This document shows, piece by piece, positions 55,601 to 64,000 of a DNA stretch of 64,000 bases. The stretch spans positions 377,438 through 441,437 of the forward strand of contig UESW01004625.1 in NCBI GenBank assembly GCA_900491605.1, given 5' to 3'. The notes under the pieces are model-generated. The model worked only from the letters and a program-made list of their open reading frames with translations, was not told where the DNA came from and did not search any database. How positions within the stretch are numbered: the first letter of the stretch is position 1; every line of letters starts with the position of its first letter. This stretch comes from Calamus simplicifolius (lineage: Eukaryota > Streptophyta > Magnoliopsida > Arecales > Arecaceae). Position numbers and translations under genes: made by a program.

Positions 55601-57243
55601 GTGTTAAAATTTTATGAAATAGTCTATATTTAGTAAGTGTTTCATACTTACATGTCATTCTTTAAAAACCTTTTCTCCATCTGACTTTTTTTTTTCACAT
55701 GTAATGAAAGAAGGAATAATAACTTTAATTCAGAATACTAAAATCTGCCTCAATGTGTTGAGAATATAATTTTTTTTTATTTTTTATAAAAATAAAAAAA
55801 GAATGAAAATTATTTTGTTTAAGATAGACATGAAATAAATATATCTTCATCCCTTCTCATTTCATTATCATGTCACTGACCCAGTATATATATATATATA
55901 TATATATATAGTTTACAAAATTATTCTTATGATTTTTACTAAAATTCGTATGTCATTATTAGAAGAGGATAGAGGTGGGATGGTTATGAAGAAAGAATAG
56001 AAATTTATATCATAAGCTAAGGATTGAAATAAAGAAAAGAGGATACGATGAAGATAAAAATTATTTTTTCTAGCAAAGTTGGAGGCAGGGATTAGAACAG
56101 TTAGCCCCAGTCCATTTCTATTATCATCACGAAGTGAGCCAGCTGTGAAGCGTGATGCTCTACCATGTACCCATACAGAATGGAACCCCTCTGATCCCCT
56201 GTCGTAGGTAGCACCATCCGAACCAAGGTTCAGAGTTCCAGCTCATAAATTATCCTCTCCCTTAGTTTTGAAATGTTTTGGGCTTCAGCCCATGAACCTG
56301 GTGCCGTGGCCTGGGCCTTGGTGCTGTCAATGTAGCCAGCTTAATTGGGACCAAAAAAAAAAAAATTATTGTATCATTTTTTGATAAAGCAAATACATAT
56401 TGACTATGCAAATTGATAAATTTATTAAATCATTGCATGCTCGCCAGCATAATTGGTACGTGCCTTTTTATTTTTTATTTTTGCATCAAAGTGCAATGCA
56501 GCATGATTTTTTCTTTGGACCGTTGGGCACCTTATGTCGGCCGATGGAGGGGAATTTTTATTTGCACCGCTTAGATTATTTAGTATATTTTTTTATATTT
56601 AAAAAAGTATTTTATTTATTTTTTTTCTTTACACCTCTTGCTTTTTTCTTTTTTAAACACTTCCTCATCCTTTTTTCCCTTTTTGGCACTATCTTTCTTT
56701 CTTTCTGTCTCCTTCCTTTTCTTCAAAACCCTTTCCTTATTCTTCGGCATCTACTTTTTTCGGCATTCTTTCTTGGCTTTCCAACACCGGCCTTCTATAG
56801 CCCTCAATGCTCTCCTCTCTTTCGGTACTGTTCAGTCAAACATGCCGAATAAATATTTGGCTGAATGAAAGGTCTTTATTCAGCTATGGCCTTCCTTTCA
56901 GCTAAACATGATCGAACGAAGGCTCTTTGTTCGGTCAAACAGGATCGAACAGGAGCCTTCGTTCGATTCTATTTGATCAAATGATGCTGAAAGAAAAAGG
57001 ATACTAAGGCCAGAGAGAGGAAGTCGAGGGAGCATTGGTAAAGAGCATATGCAAAAAGATAGGAAAAGGGTGTTGAAAAAGAAAGAAATGAAAAGAAGAG
57101 GATGATGTTAAAAAGGAAAAAAAAATTGATGCCGAAAAAAATGAAAAGAGACTGACTCGAGAAAAAGAGATGATGAAAAAAAAAAAAATCGAAAAGGAGA
57201 TGAATTAAAAAAAAAAAATTACTAATGAGGGAAGAAGATAAGA
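55601..57243. other. Region without recognised gene
   Basis: AT-rich sequence with a (TA)n run at 55885-55910 and an A-run at 56354-56366. The part 56400-56870 is T-rich with TTTCTTT tracts and gives a phenylalanine-rich frame of 150 codons with no domain. 56880-57250 is purine-rich on the plus strand. No exon signal is convincing. Confidence 0.5.
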
Positions 57244-57251
57244 GCGGCGTC

Positions 57252-57600
57252 TAAAGGTGGGCACTAGGCCGTGCTGCCCATGGCACGGCACGGCCCGCCA
57301 CTGCTACAGTACCGGGCCGTGCCGGCACGGCCCAGAGAACCGTGCCGTGCCGGGCGCAAAAAAATTTTTTTTGGCCCAGCACGGCACGGCCCGTGACGGG
57401 CCTGGGCCGGTCCGCCATGCCGTGCCGGCACGGCCCAGCTGGGCCGACACAGCCCACCTGGGCCGTGCCTGGCACGGCCCACCTGGGCCAGCACGGCCTA
57501 GGTGGGCCATGCCAGGCACGGCCCAGGTGGGCCTGGGCCGTGCCAGGCACGGCCCAGGTGGGCCTGGGCCGTGTCAGGCACGGCCCATGCACGGCTCAAA
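57252..57600. repeat. hAT left subterminal palindromic array
   Basis: Repeated ggcacggcccaggtgggcc and its complement gggccgtgccaggcacggcc, each able to form hairpins. Very GC-rich against an AT-rich surround. Frames of 70-130 codons on both strands here (rich in A, G, P, R, H) are shadows of the repeat. Such arrays are where hAT transposase binds. Confidence 0.85.
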
Positions 57601-57899
57601 TAAAAAAATTATAAAAAAAGTTTTTTTTGATAAATTAAAAAATTATTAGGAATAAAAAAATTTTATTAATATAAAGCCAGCTTATAGGTGGGGGGTTTGG
57701 CATAGACCCCTACCAGTTTATTAATTTAAAATCAAAATGGTACAGAAGGGAGGAGGGCTAGGCCTGACCTCCAGAACATAATACAATAAGCAAGGAGAAA
57801 AAAATAGAAAAAAAAATAAAGATGACTTACTTTAAGTTTTTAATAATTTAAAAATAAAAATATACAATTATAAAATAGAAATGACCCACTCATCACTCT

Positions 57900-59922
57900 T
57901 CAGTCATCAGTAGTATTTATGTCATCGTCATCTTCGCTGGTTAAGTCATGTCCACCTTTATCTTGAAGCCTCGCCTCAGCATCCAACCAATCTTTGAAGC
58001 AGATAAGCATCTCAACTGTCTCGCCAGTCATCCTACTTCTCTTTTCGTCTAAAATACGTCGACCTGCACTGAAAGCGGATTCCGATGCTACTGTGGACAT
58101 CGGCACAGCTAAAACATCTCGTGCAATGGCAGACATAACAGGATATTGATTTTTAACATTCTTCCACCAAGCTAATACATCTAGATTTTCTATTTGATCT
58201 TCATCATATGCAGAATGAAGATCGTTTCGTAAATAAAATTCCAATTCATTACTTAAAGATGACGAAGATGAAGAAGATGATGAAGCATGTGCGTGTCTTC
58301 TAATGAATGAAAAAATAGATGACGAACGAGATCTAGAAGAAGAAGCAGAGCTTTGAATAGGTATTCTAGATCCACAAATTTTATCATTATATAAATAATA
58401 AATATCATTAAGAAGTCGTGTTACCTCATCTTTAGCAGGTTCAGGATTTTGATTCATGTTTTCACAATATTGATCAATTAAAAAAATTACACCATTTAAT
58501 TTAACTCTAAGATCAAAAATAGCAGCTAAGTTATGCAATGGACATATCCTATTCCAATATTCATTCCATTTAGTTTCCATATTATGTATAATAGGCATTA
58601 AAACTTCATGATATCTATATTCTTTAAATTTTTACTAATTACATATGCTTTTTGTAAAAATGAACAAGAAGTTGGATAATAAATACCTGAAAGAACATTT
58701 GTAGCATCATAAAAAGTAACCAAAAAATCTTCTAAAATTTTACCTTGATTCCAATCAGCTTCAGTCAATGTAAATCCTAATCCACGCTCATTAATATAAG
58801 CACTTAATAAGTTCTTATATGGGTATGCATCATGTATCATGGCATAGGTACTATTCCAACGAGTTATTACGTCAAGTTTAAATTTTTTAAAACGTTTACC
58901 ATGATCTACACATAATTGTTTAAATTCTTGAAGTCTTGACCTTGAAGCATGAATAAAAGAAACAGCATTTCTAATTTTTGAAATAACCTCTTGAATTATG
59001 TTCATGCCAGATTGAGCAGAAAGATTTAATATATGACATGCACATCTAATATGAAATAATTGTCCATCTAAAATGGGATGCAAAGAGTCGTTTAATAATG
59101 CAACAGCAGAATTATTATTAGATGCATTATCAAAAGTAATTGACATTATTTTATTATTAATATTATATAAGCATGCAGTTTGATAAATAATATTTGAAAT
59201 TTGTTGTCCTGAATGCGGAAAATCAAAAGCACGAAAAACAATAATTCGTTTATTTAATTGCCAATCATTATCAATATAATGAGCTGTAACAGAAATAAAA
59301 TAATTACTACCTACACATGCCGTCCAAATATCAGAAGTTAAAGAAATTCTAGCATTTAAATTTGAGAGGCTTTCTATTAAACTTTGTTTCATTGCTAAAA
59401 AGTTTGTCATAGCCACTCTTCTAAAGGTACGCCAACTAGTTCTTTTATAAGCAGGTTGTAGGCCTAATTGAACATATCTTTCAAAATTATAAGATTCAGA
59501 TAAACTAAAAGGTAATTCATCTTGAACTATCCATCTTACCATTAATTTTCTTTGATTTTCATGGTTATATGCAAAATTGCCTACAAGTAATCCCTCTTGT
59601 ATATTAAGGAGTCCTTGCTGACTGGAATCATGCATCCTATGACTTTCTTGATGTCTTCTTAGATGCCCTGTTCCCCCAGTACTAGAATAACTGTAAAGTT
59701 TTGCACATTTTTTATATTTTGCTTTATAGACTCCATCAACCATAATTCTATCTAAATCAATCCAAACATTACTAGTCCTCTTACGAGAAGAGGTTTGACA
59801 CTCACTGACACTAGCTCTAGATGGAACTTGGAGTTGGGATTGGGGTTGGGGTCCTTGGGGATTAGTTTCCTCACCCTCAGAAAAACGTGCATGTTAAAAT
59901 TACTTTCGTTAAAAGATGTCAT
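57900..59922 (-). pseudogene. hAT transposase
   Basis: The start is probably at 59922 (MTSFNESNFNM); a one-base shift near 59890 joins it to the frame with the acidic and proline/glutamine-rich N-terminus and the long frame through 59743-58598. A BED-type finger (AKYKKCAKLYSYSSTGGTGH, LRRHQESH) has Tyr where the first zinc-binding Cys is expected. The RNase H-like catalytic domain follows: TSDIWTACVGSNYF, MSITFDNASNNNSA, CHILNLSAQSGM, RWNSTYAMI. A second frameshift near 58605 separates the C-terminal half, 58598-57900, with a serine-rich insert and the dimerisation domain LDVLAWWKNVKNQYPVMSAI, VPMSTVASESAFSAGRRILD. This is the Ac/DAYSLEEPER-like plant group. With both frameshifts and the lost Cys it is probably inactive. 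Confidence 0.9.
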
Positions 59923-60380
59923 ATCTAAAATTTTTAATTAATAAATGCAAAAAAATAAAAACTAACCCACAAAAAGGAATTGAGAAAAGATCAGAGGTGG
60001 AGGCGTGGAGCCGAGATTTATGAGCTTCCTCTTGCGCTCTCGCCTCTCAACAAGAATTGATCTTGTAGCACTTGACTACTTGCTTGAGCACTTGCCACTT
60101 GTAAGAACACTTGCAAACTACAAATTAAATTGCTAATCTACTAGAGCACTTGCTGGAAGAGAGAAATAGTAGTAATAGAGGAATTGGTTTGGTGTGGTAA
60201 GAATGAGGGAGAGTTCATCTATTTATAGAATTTCTAATTTTTTTCTTCCAAAACTATCCTTTGATATAGCCGTTATATGACTGTTGGGAGGGATAAAATG
60301 GTCTAAATCCCTCCTAACAGCCTTTAACGGCTATATAGCCGTTAAAAACGGCTATATAGCCTTTTTTAACGGCTAAAAAC
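59923..60380 (-). other. hAT 5' region with 18-bp palindromes
   Basis: Untranslated region upstream of the transposase start. TATA-like motifs occur in both directions. At 60290-60375 the phrase aacggctatatagccgtt, a perfect 18-bp palindrome, and part copies of it (acggctatatagcc) repeat four times. Confidence 0.7.
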
Positions 60381-60903
60381 CTAAAGTGGTGCCTAGGCAC
60401 CAGCTATTAGCTGGTGCCTAGGCACCAAAGTGGTGCCTAGGCACCACGTCACTGACGTGGTGCCTAGGCAAGTGACGTGGTGCCTAGGCACCATGTATAG
60501 GTGCCCAGGCACCATGTACAGGTGCCCAGGCACCGTACATGGTGCCTGGCAGTGGGCACCATGCCTAGGCATGGTGCCCAGGTACGGTGCCCAGGCACCT
60601 TGTACGTGGTGCCTAGGCACCGTTGCCGTGCCATGGCACGACCGTGGTGGGCCGTGCCATGGCAAGGCCCCAGCACGGCCCAGCTGGGCCGTGCTGGACA
60701 CGGCCCATCTGGGCCGTGCCAAAGCACGGCCCGTGGCCCATCTTAAAATGGGCCATGGGTCGTGCCAAATTTAAATTTTTTTAATGGGCCGTGTCTGGTA
60801 CGGTTCATTAATAAATGAATCATGCCAGATATGGCACGATAAATTTTTAAGCATGACGAATTTAGACTATACTTGGCATAGCACAGTTCAATGTCCATCT
60901 CTA
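60381..60903. repeat. hAT right subterminal palindromic array
   Basis: Ten or so copies of ggtgcctaggcacc (a perfect 14-bp palindrome) and variants such as ggtgcccaggcacc between 60390 and 60625. Then cggcccagctgggccgtg-type palindromes (60665-60740), which match the left array. Frames on both strands are shadows. Confidence 0.9.
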
Positions 60904-60911
60904 GCGGAGTC

Positions 60912-61378
60912 GATGCAAAAAAAAAAAAAAAGAAAGGACGAAGATAGCGGAGGGCGTTGAAAGAAAATGAGGAAGGTAGAGCTACGCTTTTACCGTTACG
61001 CGGTACTAGCGGCTCGTGGGAGAACTTCGAACCTTTTCCCACCTCGAGCATCTCAAAGGTGAAGGATGTCGGTACATGATGGATTCCCGACCAGATCTCC
61101 TTTTCGCCATCTTTTCTTCCCACTTTTGAGCAAAGTTGCCACTTTACGTCCCCTCATGTTTACGCCTGTAATTTGCTTTTAAAAAATATGAAAAGTTTAC
61201 TGCGCGCTGTAAGCTTTTCTGGAGTGGCGGGCCCATAGTTGTCTCCATTGTAATCGTGTTCACTAATGAAACATAGTGATGCGTCGAAAGTGATCGTACC
61301 TCAGATGTGACTGGATTTAAAGCAATTTTTGGTACCGTTGGTTCACTATTGCCATGGATTTAGTTAACTTCCCAAACT
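60912..61378. other. Region without recognised gene
   Basis: Includes an A-run (60918-60932) and mixed sequence with no exon of a known family on either strand. It continues the sequence interrupted by the hAT insertion. Confidence 0.5.
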
Positions 61379-61720
61379 TAGGCTAAGTTATACATTTTGA
61401 TCCCCATACTTTCATTGAAAATTTTTGAACCCTAAATTTTTTATAATTATGATTTAGTTGCTCATATTTTAGTGATGCAAGATAAGTCAATTAAAATTAA
61501 TACAATAGCTATTGTACCATTCTGACGAAAACACATAATTTAGTTGACAGAATGATATGTTAATTATATCATTAATTTTAATTAATTTTATATAACATGT
61601 AACAAGGTATAAAAATGTAATTCTTAAAATATAAAAAGCTAAACAATAACAATTGAAAGTTTGAGGACAGAAATAAATTTTAAACGAAAGTTTGAGAACT
61701 CAAAGTATAATTTTGCCCCA
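61379..61720. mobile_element. Candidate MITE with imperfect inverted halves
   Basis: The left half (aagttatacattttgatccc, catactttcattgaaaattt, ttgaacccta) is imperfectly repeated in inverted form at the right end (complement of tttaaacgaaagtttgagaa and ctcaaagtataattttgccc). The centre is AT-rich, there is no coding capacity, and the length is about 340 bp. The pattern, with phrases like gatcccc-atactttc, is that of common plant MITEs whose ends read as a large hairpin. Exact ends and target copies are not resolved. Confidence 0.45.
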
Positions 61721-61909
61721 ATAATTTTGCCCCTAAATTTTCACAGCCATAACGGTTAAATTTTTGGCTATACCATTTGAGCTACTTAGAAGTCTCAACG
61801 GCAAGGTTTTTTCTAGCTCTTTTATAATTTAGGGACCTTGGCACGGGTTTTGGGCATGGATTAGAGCTACAACATTATTGGTTCACTACAAGAAAATACT
61901 GAGATAACG

Positions 61910-63105
61910 ATGCAAATTAGCGACGCAATTATGCGTCGCAAAATTGCGATCACTTTGCGACGCCTCTGTGACAAAAAAATATTGCAACGGTCTTAGCGAT
62001 GCATTAGCGACTCAATTAATCAGAAAATAAAAAAAAATTAAATTTTTATTTAGCGACATAAATAATGCGTCGCAATATTTTTAAATTAATTTTTTATAAA
62101 TATAAATATCGAAAAAAAATATTGCGACGCAACACAGTGCGTCACAATATTTTTAAAAGAATTAAATATGTTAAATAGCGACACATTAGCGACGCAATAA
62201 ACCAAAAAATTAGAAATTTTTTTTTAATTTAGCGACGCACCAATTGCGTTACAAATAATTTAAATGAAATTAAATTTTATAAAATATAAATATTATAAAA
62301 AATATTGCGACACAAATCAGTGCGTCGCAATGTTTTTTAAAAAATTAAATATATTACATAGCGACGCATTAGCGATGCAATAAACCAGAAAATTAAAAAA
62401 AATATTTTTAATTTAGCGACGCACCAATTGCATCGCAAATAATTTAAATGAAATTAAATTTTATAAAGTATAAATATTAAAAAAAATATTGCGACGCAAC
62501 TCAGTGCGTCGCAATGTTTTTAAAAAATTAAATATATTAATAGCGACGCATTAGCGACGCAATAAACCAAAAAATTAAAAAATTATTTTTAATTTAGCGA
62601 CGCACCAATTGCGTCACAAATAATTTAAATAAAATTAAATTTTATAAAGTATAAATATTAGAAAAAAATATTGCGACGCAACTCAGTGAGTCGCAATGTT
62701 TTTAAAAAAATTAAATATTTAAATAGCGACGCATTAGCGACGCAATAAACTAGAAAATTAAAAAAATTATTTTTTAATTTAGCGACGCAATAACTGCATC
62801 GCAATTATTTTAAATAAAATTAATTTTTATAAAGTATAAATATGAGAAAAAATAATTACGACGTAACACAGTGCGTTGCAATGTTTTTAAAAAATTAATT
62901 ATGTTAAATAGCAACGCATTAGCAACGCAATAAACCAAAAAATTAATTAGGAAAATTATGTTTTAATTAGCGATGCACTTGTTGCATCGTAATTATTATA
63001 AATAAAATTAATTTTTATATAATATAATTACCATATTAAAATATTACGATGCAACCCTTTGCATCGCAATGTTTTTAAAAAATTAATTATGTTAAATAGC
63101 GATTG
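61910..63105. repeat. CACTA subterminal ~185-bp repeats with gcgacgca motifs
   Basis: Units marked by aatttagcgacgcaccaatt at about 62231, 62415, 62596, 62781 and 62969 (spacing 181-188 bp). Each holds four or more gcgacgca/tgcgtcgc motifs in inverted pairs separated by AT-rich spacers. Motif CpGs decay to TpG or CpA in later units, as expected from methylation. Confidence 0.9.
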
Positions 63106-63109
63106 GTCT

Positions 63110-64000
63110 AAAATCGATCGTGACCGATCGGAATAAGGGCTTGGATTGATCGCAACCATCGGATCGTCGCCGATCGGACCGATCGCCACGGTTCAAGATC
63201 GGTCGTGGCCGATTGGGATCAGGGCTTGGATCGATCGCAACCGTCGGATCGTCAGCGATCTCGGACCGATCGAATCGGTCTGGGATCGGTCATGGCCGAT
63301 CGGGATGAGGGCTTGGATCGATCGCAACCGTCGGATCGTCGCCGATCGGACCGATCGCCACGGTCTGAGATTGGTCGTGGCCGATCGGGATCACGGCTTG
63401 GATCGATTGCAACCGTCGGATTTTTGCCTATCGGATCGATCGCAACGGTCCGAGATCGTTGATCACCGACCGAGATCGATCAGGGCTTTGATCGATGGCA
63501 ACCGTCGGATCGACGCCGATCGGTGCGACCGCCATGGTCCGAGATCGGTCATGGACGATCGGGATTAGGGCTTGGATCGATCGCAACCGTCGGATCATCG
63601 CTGATCGGACCGATTGCCACGGTCCGAGATCAGTCGTGGCTGATCGGGATCAGGGCTTGGTTCGATCGCAACCGTCGGTTCGTCAGTGATCTCGGACCGA
63701 TCGCAATGGTCCAGGATCGATCGTGGTCGATCGGGATCAGGGCTTGGATCGATCGCAATCGTCAGATCATCGCCGACCGGATCGATCGCCGTGGTCCAAG
63801 ATCGGTCGTGGCGGATCAGGATCAGGGCTTGGAGCGATGGCAACTATCGGATCGACGCCGATCGGTCCGATCGCCATGGTCCTAGATCGGTCGTGGACGA
63901 TCGGGATCAGGCTTGGATCGATCGCAACCGTCGGATCGCCAGCGATCTTGGACCGATCGCAACGGTCTGGGATCGGTCGTGGCCGATCGGATCAGGCTTG
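63110..64000. repeat. ~85-bp GATC-rich tandem array
   Basis: Ten or more units, marked by gatcgcaaccgtcggatc-type sites at 63148, 63233, 63320, 63405, 63494, 63579, 63664, 63751, 63836 and 63920 (spacing 84-89 bp). Consensus pieces are cgatcgggatcagggcttgg, atcgatcgcaaccgtcggat, cgtcgccgatcggaccgatc, and gccacggtccgagatcggtc. About seven GATC sites per unit and many short palindromes (cgatcg, gatcgatc, cggtccg). The open frames rich in D, R, I and S are artefacts. The array continues past the window end. Confidence 0.95.

Larger units (their letters stand above)
57252..60903 (-). mobile_element. hAT transposon
   Basis: Left end taaaggtgggcactaggc (57252) and right end, read inward on the minus strand, tagagatggacattgaac (60903) form imperfect terminal inverted repeats. 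The 8-bp target duplication is gcggcgtc (57244-57251) and gcggagtc (60904-60911), 7 of 8 matching. A minus-strand hAT transposase (59922-57900) lies inside. Both ends carry dense GC-rich palindromic repeats. The length, 3.65 kb, is normal for an autonomous hAT. Frameshifts in the transposase and one mismatch in the target copy show some age. Confidence 0.9.
61884..64000 (+). mobile_element. CACTA transposon, left end, runs out of window
   Basis: Starts CACTACAAGAAAATACTG, the standard terminus. Inside are dense gcgacgca motifs in both orientations in the subterminal region, in ~185-bp higher-order units. No transposase ORF is seen within the window. The right end is outside. From about 63110 the sequence changes to a GATC-rich tandem array that may be internal to the element. 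Confidence 0.75.

Noticed and set aside
56085..56175. tRNA- or SINE-like signal on the minus strand: tggtagagcat (A-box-like) and gttctaatccc (B-box-like)
   Set aside because: The boxes are about 56 bp apart, too far for a normal tRNA; no acceptor stem pairs, and the A-run at 56354 is on the wrong side for a minus-strand SINE.
56400..56852. A 150-codon Phe-rich frame that looks like a membrane protein
   Set aside because: It is a translation of T-rich low-complexity sequence with no family pattern and no splice or promoter context.
57251..57649. Overlapping G/P/A/R/H-rich frames on both strands
   Set aside because: Shadows of the GC-rich palindromic subterminal array of the hAT element.
63146..63885. 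Frames rich in D, R, I and S of up to 140 codons
   Set aside because: Shadows of the 85-bp GATC array; frame changes follow the 84-89-bp unit length.

Overview
The window is nuclear DNA of a flowering plant, most likely a monocot with a large repeat-rich genome. A palm-like genome is plausible, but that is inference from the mix of elements. The evidence is spliced plant-type exons, a broken plant vacuolar invertase locus, and dense plant transposable elements (Ty3/gypsy Tat type, Ty1/copia including a Sirevirus, hAT, CACTA). There is no bacterial operon structure, no CRISPR array and no convincing tRNA or rRNA gene. I see no intact host gene. The only recognisable host gene is a wrecked acid (vacuolar) invertase locus.

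Layout. 1-1327 is the 3' end of a CACTA element with a decayed ORF. 1328-2481 holds the promoter (TATA box at 1936-1945) and exon 1 of a vacuolar invertase pseudogene. At its exon 1/intron 1 junction a Tat-type gypsy element (2487-25964, target duplication gttcc) is inserted. That element carries gag, protease, RT, two RNase H domains and integrase. After pol come a ~98.6-bp tandem array (9667-11155) and an antisense spliced extra ORF (13884-11662). A Sirevirus-like copia (14389-24860, target duplication catat) then inserted at the gypsy polypurine tract/3' LTR boundary. It has palindrome clusters, a third ORF after pol and several polypurine tracts. Beyond the gypsy 3' LTR the invertase resumes (25965-26872) with a frameshift and a deletion, and is fused to a second copy of exon 1.

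26870-29741 and 52241-55085 are two copies of one ~2.85-kb segment. Each contains an LTR of the minus-strand copia at 45740-52696 (target duplication ttctc) plus a degenerate minisatellite. 31390-33475 and 43016-43790 are halves of one ~120-bp AT-rich tandem array split by another copia (33476-43015, target duplication gcgat). 57252-60903 is a hAT element on the minus strand, with an 8-bp target duplication (7/8 match), inverted ends, a frameshifted transposase and GC-rich palindromic subterminal arrays. 61884 to the window end is the start of a second CACTA element with ~185-bp subterminal repeats, running into an ~85-bp GATC-rich tandem array (about 63110-64000).

Order of events from nesting: invertase duplication and decay, gypsy insertion into invertase intron 1, then Sirevirus insertion into the gypsy. 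Separately, the minus-strand copia inserted before its right LTR and flank were duplicated. The most interesting points are the splice-junction insertion with the chimeric invertase, the antisense spliced ORF and private tandem repeats of the gypsy, the Sirevirus third ORF with its palindrome clusters, the palindrome-armed hAT ends, and the 85-bp GATC array beside a CACTA end. All autonomous-looking elements here carry frameshifts, so none looks able to make its full protein set from this copy.
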